A DNA stretch of 64,000 nt, taken from positions 1 to 64,000 of the forward strand of contig NZ_CAMLHC010000013.1 of the NCBI RefSeq assembly GCF_946479755.1. Direction: 5' to 3'. The stretch's first letter is position 1. Each line of letters begins with the position of its first letter. Made by a program: the position numbers and the translations under genes. The DNA is from an uncultured Chitinophaga sp. GTDB taxonomy: Bacteria; Bacteroidota; Bacteroidia; Chitinophagales; Chitinophagaceae. The notes under the pieces were generated by a model. It saw only the letters and a list, made by a program, of their open reading frames with translations, searched no databases and had not been told where the DNA came from. This document shows, piece by piece, positions 53,137 through 60,133 of the stretch.

Positions 53137-54027
53137 TTAAAACAACGCGTCGCTCAGGTGCCACTGTTCGCGTTTCTTCCGGCTTTTACCGGAGAGCATC
53201 TTCATATCATGGAGCCACCCCTTTATCTGGCCGGAGGCCCATTTCATCATGGACGACCGGTAAACCAGGTTGACGCAACTGCAAGGCGGCAGGTCCTGCC
53301 TGTCAGGCGCCATGGCATGTATTTCATTTTCTGACAACACGATCCTGTCATTATTATATATGCGGAAGTAAACGTCGGGGCCCATATGCCGGCGCCCTTG
53401 TTTAATAAGCTGCATTGCTCCGTGATACAGGTCTTTCCGTGAAAAACGCAGGGTATAGCGCCCATATTCGTTGGTAAAGGCGGTCCCTATCATTTTACCG
53501 GAGAGGGCGTTATATGCTTCCACCCGCAGGCTGGGTGGCTCCTGCCCTTTTTCCCGGTGCTGTTTGACGGTACCGGTGATCACCCATGCGCCGGCTTCCC
53601 CACGGATAACATTCCAGATATCGGAAGGCACCACGTAGGCATATGCGCCGATGTAACCGGTTGTGCTGCGCTTCCAGTGCAACACCGCCGTACAGAGGTG
53701 AAAATTGCGGGGCAACCGGATGCCGGTTTTGCCCGGGAGCGTATCCAGGCAGAGATCTAACTCAAGGGGTTCTGTGAAAAGATGTTCCTGTTTCCAGGAC
53801 AGGGTGAAATTGCCCTGATCGTCCAGTGCAGTTTCCGCCAGCAGGCGGTCTGCTTTCATCAATACTTCTTTGGCAGACAATGGTTGCAGATCATTGAAAA
53901 TTCCTTTGGCGTTGGCGGCCGGGTAACGGGTGTCCGGCAGGTAAACACGTATCCGTGCATTTGCGAGGGGCTCAATGCAATCGTCACAGATAAGCGCAGA
54001 GATGTTTCCAATTAACAGGTAACTCAT
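53137..54027 (-). CDS. Protein of unknown function with beta-sandwich-like domains
   Basis: The 296-residue protein has no signal peptide and no family I recognise. Two segments resemble carboxypeptidase-regulatory or transthyretin-like strands: PLANARIRVYLPDTRYP with later DDQGNFTLSW (about 20-100), and AWVITGTVKQHREKG, RVEAYNALSGKMIG and FTNEYGRYTLRF (about 150-200). A basic C-terminal tail ends GKSRKKREQWHLSDALF. It may bind protein or polysaccharide, but this is only shape-based. It stands alone. Confidence 0.7.
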   Translation of the reverse strand: MSYLLIGNISALICDDCIEPLANARIRVYLPDTRYPAANAKGIFNDLQPLSAKEVLMKADRLLAETALDDQGNFTLSWKQEHLFTEPLELDLCLDTLPGKTGIRLPRNFHLCTAVLHWKRSTTGYIGAYAYVVPSDIWNVIRGEAGAWVITGTVKQHREKGQEPPSLRVEAYNALSGKMIGTAFTNEYGRYTLRFSRKDLYHGAMQLIKQGRRHMGPDVYFRIYNNDRIVLSENEIHAMAPDRQDLPPCSCVNLVYRSSMMKWASGQIKGWLHDMKMLSGKSRKKREQWHLSDALF

Positions 54028-54218
54028 GTTTTTTAGTTTTAATGGGGTGGTGACAGAACCCGCTGCATACTAAACTTAAAAACAAACATGGTAGAAAGGC
54101 CCTATAGTGCTGACTGATCCGAGGCGTATAACGCCGGTGCGTATAGTTCGATCCGGTTGCTGGTACAAAGATTAACAACATCGGGATGGTAATCAAGCGT
54201 TGTAAACCTGAAAAAACG

Positions 54219-54240
54219 AAATGCGTATTTATACGCATTT
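54219..54240 (+). terminator. AT-rich hairpin with T-run
   Basis: AAATGCGTAT-TT-ATACGCATTT is a perfect palindromic hairpin followed by TTT. It has a terminator-like form, but no plus-strand gene lies upstream of it. Confidence 0.45.
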
Positions 54241-54363
54241 TTTAGTGGCTGTTACGTTATTTCAGTGTTAGCTGTTAACCTCTTTTAAGTCTCATTCCCC
54301 GCCCCTGCTGCTTTTCCCTTTCGGGGCCTGTTTGAGCGGTAAACACCGTGTTGCTCAAACGAT

Positions 54364-54394
54364 CTTGCAAACGTGTAATATTGTAATAATTTTA
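54364..54394 (+). promoter_or_regulatory. Candidate promoter of the signalling cluster
   Basis: TTG (54365-54367), exactly 19 bases, then TAATTTTA (54387-54394), one base off TAnnTTTG. The start site would be near 54401, about 20 bases before the ATG at 54422. Confidence 0.4.
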
Positions 54395-54421
54395 CCCCAA
54401 AACCTTAAACTACCCACAATT

Positions 54422-54841
54422 ATGAGCGATTCTACAAAGAGACCAGTTCCTGCGGATGCAGGAGGCTTCATTTCCAGGGCGGAAATGGAGGAATTATGCA
54501 AGAACCATGACGACGAGCATGCCCAGCAGAAATCGATGGGTACGCACGTAAAGGCCATGTGTTTTGGTAAAGACAAGGTGCTGGAACTGCTGAATCAGCC
54601 GGACTGCACTGCACTGAGAATTTACTACGGTCTGAAGATCGACACTGACGGTGATGGTATCAAAGAAAAGAAAATGGTGCTGGTGGCCGTTGACAGTGAA
54701 GGTAACGACATCCTTCCGCCAGCAGGGGACCCTGCTACCGGTTCCGTTGCCAAAAGCATGTCCAGCGCCCTCATTCTCGACCAAGGCCTTCCCTGCCCTA
54801 ACTACTGCTCCGGCGGCGGTACTAAACCACCCACTCAATAA
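54422..54841 (+). CDS. Small acidic protein, unknown, with DxDxDG and CxxxC
   Basis: The ATG at 54422 gives 139 residues with no signal peptide. Two features stand out: DTDGDGIKEKK (about 74-84), resembling calcium-binding DxDxDG loops, and a C-terminal PCPNYCSGGGTKPP with two cysteines four apart. An N-terminal half is helical and charged (ISRAEMEELCKNHDDEHAQQ). No known family is recognised. It starts a four-gene same-strand cluster with a membrane protein (9 bases later), a kinase and a regulator, so it may take part in that pathway. Its role is unknown. Confidence 0.68.
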   Translation: MSDSTKRPVPADAGGFISRAEMEELCKNHDDEHAQQKSMGTHVKAMCFGKDKVLELLNQPDCTALRIYYGLKIDTDGDGIKEKKMVLVAVDSEGNDILPPAGDPATGSVAKSMSSALILDQGLPCPNYCSGGGTKPPTQ

Positions 54842-54850
54842 AGGAACATC

Positions 54851-55543
54851 GTGAATCTGAATATATTCCTTGGTATATTTTACACTATGATGGGGATCGA
54901 AGCATTAATTTTGATCCCCTTCCTGTTAAAATTCAAGACGCTGGACGCTCCCGGCAGATGGATGTGCTACTATATCATCAGTAGCGTGTTCTTCGCCCTG
55001 GCTTCGTCCATAATGGCAAACCTCAAGATAAACAACATGTGGTTGTTCAGTGTGATGAACTTCGTACAGTTCGTCATTCTGTCTTTCTTTTACTGGACAA
55101 TCATCAAACACCCTTCCGTCAAACTGATTATTACCTATCTTCCTATTCTGGTACTGGGACTTTGTATTGCCGACATACTGAAATTTGAAGGCTTCAAATC
55201 CTATAACTCTATCAGCGCCGGACTGAAATCCGGCATCATCATCGCCTACGGCGTCATCTTCTTTTTACAGCTGCTGACAGACAAGGAAATCATGGAGAAT
55301 GCGGTGTATATCAATACCCTGTCGGTGTTCTGGTATAATTCCGGCATCTTCATCTATTTCTGCAGCTCCTTTCTTTTCTCCATCAGTTATAACCTCATCC
55401 AGGCGCAGGAGGCGGAAGCGGCCATCAAACAGAGCATGGTGCTTACGCTGATCAGTATCAATTATGTTGTTGCGATAATTAACATGTTTCTGCTGTATAT
55501 TGGCCTCACAAAAACTAAAAGGTTAGGGTATGCAGACAATTGA
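54851..55543 (+). CDS. Polytopic membrane protein, unknown, linked to a histidine kinase
   Basis: A GTG start at 54851, supported by AAGGA ten bases upstream, gives 230 residues with about seven hydrophobic segments (for example IFLGIFYTMMGIEALILIPFL, YIISSVFFALASSIM, LIITYLPILVLGLCIADIL) and a short polar C-terminus (TKTKRLGYADN). No known family is seen. The kinase gene starts 14 bases before this stop (overlap), so the pair are translationally coupled. It may be the sensory membrane partner of the kinase. Confidence 0.75.
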   Translation: MNLNIFLGIFYTMMGIEALILIPFLLKFKTLDAPGRWMCYYIISSVFFALASSIMANLKINNMWLFSVMNFVQFVILSFFYWTIIKHPSVKLIITYLPILVLGLCIADILKFEGFKSYNSISAGLKSGIIIAYGVIFFLQLLTDKEIMENAVYINTLSVFWYNSGIFIYFCSSFLFSISYNLIQAQEAEAAIKQSMVLTLISINYVVAIINMFLLYIGLTKTKRLGYADN

Positions 55544-56324
55544 TATTATTGTAATCGGTACTACAGTAATGTTAATCCTTGGGGTGATCGTGATATTGCT
55601 CGTGATGTTCCAGCAAAAACAGGTCATACAACATAAACTATTGATCAGGGACAAGGACCTCCAACTGCAGCGGGAACGACTGGTGGCCGTATTACAGGGC
55701 CAGGAGCAGGAACGTAAAAGAATTGCAGAAGACCTGCATGATGAAGTAGGCGCGCAGTTGTCTGTGCTGAAACTGAGCATCGGCGGGCTGATGCCCCTGC
55801 TCAAAACCGGCAACGGCGAAGCGGAAAGGCTGAAAGAAACCAAAGACTTCACCGACATCATTATACAACAACTCCGGTTCATCTCCCAAAGCCTGCACCC
55901 CCAGGCACTGGAAAACCTCGGTCTGGCCCATGCGCTGGATTCGTTCTGCAGCCTGATGAACAAAAACAAAGCGGTAAAAATCCACTTCCGGGTAGCCGAA
56001 AACCATCACCCTGTGGAAATGGAAAAAGCGCTCAACGTATACCGTGTGGTACAGGAACTGATCAACAATATCCTCAAACATGCAGCAGCGACAGATGTCA
56101 CCATCACTTACCAGACCACTCCTTCCCTGCTGACCATCACTGTAGCAGACAACGGCAACGGCCTGTTACTGCCATCTCTGGACGCCAACAAAAAGAAAAC
56201 CGGAAGCCTTGGCCTTAAAAACATCGAGAGCCGCCTTAATATAATCGGCGGAAAGATTAACTTCGCCGCGGGCGATCCGAAAGGTACCCTCGCCACTATT
56301 ACCGTAGAAAATTATCAGGCTTAA
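55530..56324 (+). CDS. NarL-type sensor histidine kinase
   Basis: The 264-residue protein has a single N-terminal membrane segment (about 7-27) and an HisKA_3-like helix pair with His70 in ERKRIAEDLHDEVGAQLS, then a HATPase domain with NNILKHA (N-box) and VADNGNGL. No periplasmic sensor is present, so sensing likely comes from the membrane protein encoded just upstream, with which it overlaps by 14 bases. The partner regulator lies 134 bases downstream. Confidence 0.9.
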   Translation: MQTIDIIVIGTTVMLILGVIVILLVMFQQKQVIQHKLLIRDKDLQLQRERLVAVLQGQEQERKRIAEDLHDEVGAQLSVLKLSIGGLMPLLKTGNGEAERLKETKDFTDIIIQQLRFISQSLHPQALENLGLAHALDSFCSLMNKNKAVKIHFRVAENHHPVEMEKALNVYRVVQELINNILKHAAATDVTITYQTTPSLLTITVADNGNGLLLPSLDANKKKTGSLGLKNIESRLNIIGGKINFAAGDPKGTLATITVENYQA

Positions 56325-56457
56325 GTACAGAATAGTGAATGGATATGTTGTTTTATTACTAAATTGCCATCCGGTTTTGTTGTACCCATATGTAACAACA
56401 TGACTTACAGTAATTTATTAACAAAAAAATAATTTATTTCTCTATAAACTGTTCACT

Positions 56458-57114
56458 ATGGCACACATTAAGGTGGCTATTGCTGACGATCATAAGATCT
56501 TCCGCAGTGGAGTGATCAACACGCTGGTACCGTATGACAATATCCGTTTCGTGTTTGAAGCGGATGACGGCCTGCATTTGTTGCAGCATATGGAACAGCA
56601 TCAACCGGATGTGATACTGATGGACCTGAAGATGCCCAACATGGACGGCATTGAGGCAACCATTAAAGTAAAGGAGAAGTATCCCGACGTGAAAGTGATC
56701 ATCCTCACTATGTACGAAGATGACAACTTTATCGTTCACCTTGTGGAGAACGGCGCCAACGCCTATTTGCTGAAAAATGCCGATCCGGAAGAAATATATG
56801 AAGCCATTTGCACCACTTATGAGAAAGGCTTCTATTTTAATGAAAACGTAAACCTGGCCTTATTAAAGAAAGTTCTACACAAGAATAAGCAACAGTTTAA
56901 ACCGACACTCAAAAACGAGATACAGCTCAACGACCGCGAACAGGAAGTGCTGAAGCTGATCTGCCAGGAACTCACCACACAGGAGATATCCGAACAGATA
57001 TTCCTCAGTCCCCGCACCGTGGAAGGCATCCGCCAGAAACTGCTGGAGAAACTGAACGTAAAAAACAGTGTGGGCCTTGTGTTATACGCCTTCCGCAGCG
57101 GACTGATTGAATAA
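56458..57114 (+). CDS. NarL/FixJ-family response regulator
   Basis: The 218-residue regulator has a receiver domain (DD pair 10-11, Asp56 in VILMDLKMPNMDG, Lys in YLLKNADPEE) and a C-terminal LuxR-type HTH (about 155-212, LNDREQEVLKLICQEL and LSPRTVEGIRQKLLEKL). It is the natural partner of the kinase encoded upstream. The DUF2911 gene follows after 40 bases. Confidence 0.93.
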   Translation: MAHIKVAIADDHKIFRSGVINTLVPYDNIRFVFEADDGLHLLQHMEQHQPDVILMDLKMPNMDGIEATIKVKEKYPDVKVIILTMYEDDNFIVHLVENGANAYLLKNADPEEIYEAICTTYEKGFYFNENVNLALLKKVLHKNKQQFKPTLKNEIQLNDREQEVLKLICQELTTQEISEQIFLSPRTVEGIRQKLLEKLNVKNSVGLVLYAFRSGLIE

Positions 57115-57154
57115 CGCCATCCCTTTTTCCTTTGCCACCAATTATACACTACAT

Positions 57155-58009
57155 ATGAAAACTGTCAGAAACCTTACGGCATCAGCCGCTGCCATGCTGC
57201 TGTTATATGCCGGCACCACTGTAGCGCAAGGTATTAAGATGCCTGCACCCAGCCCGGGCCAGACTGTAAAACAAGACTTCGCCCTCTCCAGCGTGGAACT
57301 GAACTATTCCCGCCCGGTAAAAAAAGGCAGGGTGATCATGGGCGATATCGTTCCCTACAACAAAGTATGGAGAACCGGCGCTAACTCCCCTACCATTATT
57401 ACTTTCGGAGAAGATGTGAACTTTGGCGGCAAACCGGTGAAAGCCGGCAAATATGGCCTGCTGACCATCCCGGGTGCACAGCAGTGGACTGTTATCCTGA
57501 CCAGCAGCCTGGATGTAAGCAGCCCCGCTGCCTACAAGCAGGAAAACGACATTGCCCGCGTACAGGTAAAACCCGTAACAATGGCGGCGCCGCAGGAAAG
57601 CTTCACCATCGGCTTTGAAGATGTGAAAGAATCTGCGATGAACCTGGTGATCAGCTGGGACAAAGTAAAAGTACCGGTAGCCATCACCGCTGACATCCAG
57701 GATAAAATCCTCGGCCAGATCGACGCTGCCATGGCTGCCCCTGGTGAGAAAAAACCTTACTTCCAGTCTGCCGTTTATTATCTCGAGCACAACCTCGACA
57801 TCAACAAAGCCAAAACATGGATAGACGCTGCTGTAGCACAAAGCCCTGAAGCATTCTGGGTTTGGCATCAGAAAGCAAAAATCTATGCGAAAGCCAAAGA
57901 CAAAAGCGGCGCTAAAGAAGCTGCCCTGAAGTCCATCGAACTGGCAAAAGCTGCGAAAAACGACGACTACGTAGCCCTGAACAATAAACTGCTGGCCACC
58001 ATCAAATAA
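57155..58009 (+). CDS. DUF2911 secreted protein
   Basis: From the ATG at 57155 the product is 284 residues with a signal peptide (MKTVRNLTASAAAMLLLYAGTTVAQ). The DUF2911 domain covers about 35-180 with KGRVIMGDIVPYNKVWRTGA and KPVKAGKYGLLTIPG; the C-terminal part is TPR-like (FWVWHQKAKIYAKAKDKSGA). Function is unknown; it may be regulated by the preceding two-component system. An upstream in-frame ATG (57107) overlaps the regulator stop and is not favoured. Confidence 0.85.
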   Translation: MKTVRNLTASAAAMLLLYAGTTVAQGIKMPAPSPGQTVKQDFALSSVELNYSRPVKKGRVIMGDIVPYNKVWRTGANSPTIITFGEDVNFGGKPVKAGKYGLLTIPGAQQWTVILTSSLDVSSPAAYKQENDIARVQVKPVTMAAPQESFTIGFEDVKESAMNLVISWDKVKVPVAITADIQDKILGQIDAAMAAPGEKKPYFQSAVYYLEHNLDINKAKTWIDAAVAQSPEAFWVWHQKAKIYAKAKDKSGAKEAALKSIELAKAAKNDDYVALNNKLLATIK

Positions 58010-58040
58010 TTTTGATTCCGGCTAACAATATGCGACTTAT

Positions 58041-58076
58041 AAAAAATGCCCCGGGAAAATCCCGGGGCATTTTTTT
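58041..58076. terminator. Strong bidirectional terminator
   Basis: ATGCCCCGGG and CCCGGGGCAT around a 5-base loop, with A-run before and T-run after, lie between convergent DUF2911 and symporter genes. Confidence 0.92.
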
Positions 58077-58104
58077 ATCACCTGGTAACAGGCATGATCA
58101 ACGC

Positions 58105-59802
58105 TTATCCAGCGATTGTTTTTTGTTTCACAAACGGTTGTATCATCAAAGCAAACACCACTACCAGCACACAGCCGATGGCGTTGAGCCAGAGGAAAGA
58201 CACCTGCTCAGTGCCATACATCGCCAGCACCACCGCTTCTGCCGCTATGGCGGCCCAGAAAGTGGCGGTGCCACCCACCCGTTTCAGGTAGAAGGCCACC
58301 ATAAAGATGCCCAGCGTGACGCCGTAAAACCAGGACCCCAGCACATTCACCACTTCTATCAGGCTACCCAGTCCGCTGGCAAACTGCGCTACCACAATAC
58401 AGAACACGCCCCATATCAGCGTCCATAACTTGGATACCCGCAGGTAATGCTCCGGAGAGGCGTGACCGTTATACAACCGCTGGTAGATATCGATCACCGT
58501 CGTAGATGCAAGGGAATTGAGGGCTGCCGCAATGCTCCCCCACGCTGCCAGGAAGATGATCGCGATCAGCAGTCCCACCAGCCCTTTGGGCAGGTTATTT
58601 ACCACGAAATGCAGGAAGATGTAATTGGTATCATTGGTATCCGCAGCAGGATCGGCTTCTTTCATCAACGACAACGCTGCTGATCTCACCGCCTGCGCCT
58701 GATCATCGGTCTGTTGCAGCACTTTTTTAGCCGTTGCCGCCGCCGCTGCATCGTCCTGCTCCAGCGCCGCCGCCAGCTGTTTTACCTGCTGCTGTTTTTG
58801 GGTGGCCAGCTGGTTGTACTGACTTTCCAGCTGCTCCAGCGCCGGCCCCTGCGCCGTGCCTCTTACCCGCGCCAGCTGCGCCTCATTAAAGAATATCGGT
58901 GCACGGAAATACAGGTAAAACACAAACACCATGGCGCCGATCAGCAGGATGAGAAACTGCATCGGCACTTTCACCAGTCCGTTCATGAGTAAGCCCAGAC
59001 GGCTCTCTTTTACAGACCGGGCGGTGAGATAACGCCCCACCTGCGACTGGTCCGTTCCGAAGTACGACAAGGCCAGGAAAAAGCCTCCTATCACGCCGCT
59101 CCAGATATTGTATTTATCCTTCCAGTCAAATTTTGTAACGATGACATTCAGCTTGTCCATTTTACCGGACACCTGTAACGCCTGTTTAAAACCAATATCA
59201 GCCGGCAACAGGTGTACCACCATCCAACCGGCGAGGAACATACCGCCGAAGATGATGACCAGTTGCAACGTCTGTGTATAAGCTACTGCACGGGTGCCGC
59301 CCGCCACGGTATAGATGATCAGCAGCCCGCCCATAATCATATTGGTCCAGTACAGGTTCCAGCCCAACAGCGAGGAAAGGATGATGGAAGGCGCACAGAT
59401 ACTGATACCGGTAGACAGCCCCCTTTGTATCAGGAACAGGGAAGACGTCAGCGTTCTGGTCTTGAGATCGAAACGTTTCTCCAGGAACTCGTAGGCTGTA
59501 TATACTTTCAGCTTGTGAAAAATCGGGACAAAGGTGATACAAAGCACCACCATGGCCAGTGGCAGGCCGAAGTAATACTGTACGAAACGCATCCCGTCGG
59601 TATACGCCTGCCCGGGAGCGGAAATAAAAGTAATAGCACTGGCCTGTGTGCCGATGATAGACAGCAGCACAATGTACCAGGGCATGGACTGGTTACCGAG
59701 GAAGTAGCTTTCCATGTCCTGCTGCCCCCGGCTCTTCCAGACCCCATATAATATAATGATGGCGAGTGTGGCAATCAATACCACCCAGTCTAATGAACTC
59801 AT
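58105..59802 (-). CDS. Sodium:solute symporter (SSS family) with coiled-coil insertion
   Basis: The 565-residue protein has about 13 membrane segments and SSS features such as GTQASAITFISAPGQAY and SYFGTDQSQVGRYLTARS. Between helices there is a hydrophilic, Gln/Ala-rich insertion at about 305-390 (LEQLESQYNQLATQKQQQV) predicted to be coiled coil, which is unusual for the family. Its start codon overlaps the stop of a 42-codon membrane gene (ATGA). Together with the PIG-L gene upstream this suggests uptake of an amino-sugar or related compound, but the substrate cannot be read directly. Confidence 0.92.
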   Translation of the reverse strand: MSSLDWVVLIATLAIIILYGVWKSRGQQDMESYFLGNQSMPWYIVLLSIIGTQASAITFISAPGQAYTDGMRFVQYYFGLPLAMVVLCITFVPIFHKLKVYTAYEFLEKRFDLKTRTLTSSLFLIQRGLSTGISICAPSIILSSLLGWNLYWTNMIMGGLLIIYTVAGGTRAVAYTQTLQLVIIFGGMFLAGWMVVHLLPADIGFKQALQVSGKMDKLNVIVTKFDWKDKYNIWSGVIGGFFLALSYFGTDQSQVGRYLTARSVKESRLGLLMNGLVKVPMQFLILLIGAMVFVFYLYFRAPIFFNEAQLARVRGTAQGPALEQLESQYNQLATQKQQQVKQLAAALEQDDAAAAATAKKVLQQTDDQAQAVRSAALSLMKEADPAADTNDTNYIFLHFVVNNLPKGLVGLLIAIIFLAAWGSIAAALNSLASTTVIDIYQRLYNGHASPEHYLRVSKLWTLIWGVFCIVVAQFASGLGSLIEVVNVLGSWFYGVTLGIFMVAFYLKRVGGTATFWAAIAAEAVVLAMYGTEQVSFLWLNAIGCVLVVVFALMIQPFVKQKTIAG

Positions 59803-59927
59803 GAATATGTTTTGGTGAATAGATAGAAGAGTATGATCAGCAACGCCAGCCAGGCGATCACCAATACATACCAGTAACCCCAGGAGGGAAACAGTGGTGG
59901 TTTCTCTTCTTCCGGACCTATCGTCAT
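59799..59927 (-). CDS. 42-residue single-pass membrane protein
   Basis: The ATG at 59927 encodes MTIGPEEEKPPLFPSWGYW followed by one hydrophobic helix (about 20-38) and the tail FTKTYS. It is too short for usual gene callers. Its TGA overlaps the symporter ATG (ATGA), a hallmark of coupled translation. A small companion subunit for the symporter is a reasonable hypothesis, by analogy to other small transporter partners. Confidence 0.72.
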   Translation of the reverse strand: MTIGPEEEKPPLFPSWGYWYVLVIAWLALLIILFYLFTKTYS

Positions 59928-59955
59928 CTGCAAATTTTTAGCTTGTTAAATCGGA

Positions 59956-60129
59956 TTATTTGTCTGAGCTCCTGGACCATAGACTGCCTGTCAGCAGTCC
60001 CAGGCCAATGCCAATCAACAGTCCGACGTGGACCCTTTTTATCCCAAATCCAATGAACAGCCCCAGCAGGATACAGAGGATTGCTGCTATTCTCATCCTG
60101 GGGCGGTTCTGTTCGTGTTTATCAGCCAT
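59956..60129 (-). CDS. 57-residue membrane protein
   Basis: The ATG at 60129 encodes 57 residues: MADKHEQNRPRMRIAAILCI, a hydrophobic hairpin (IAAILCILLGLFIGFGI and GLLIGIGLGLLTGSL) and a polar end WSRSSDK. It starts 4 bases after the PIG-L gene stop and is in line with the two downstream genes. Two predicted helices, unknown function. Confidence 0.68.
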   Translation of the reverse strand: MADKHEQNRPRMRIAAILCILLGLFIGFGIKRVHVGLLIGIGLGLLTGSLWSRSSDK

Positions 60130-60133
60130 TGGT

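Larger units (their letters stand above)
54028..54421. other. 394-base intergenic region before the signalling cluster
   Basis: It contains a TACGCAT-type hairpin (54219-54240) and the candidate promoter at 54364-54394. No gene is supported on either strand. Confidence 0.55.
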
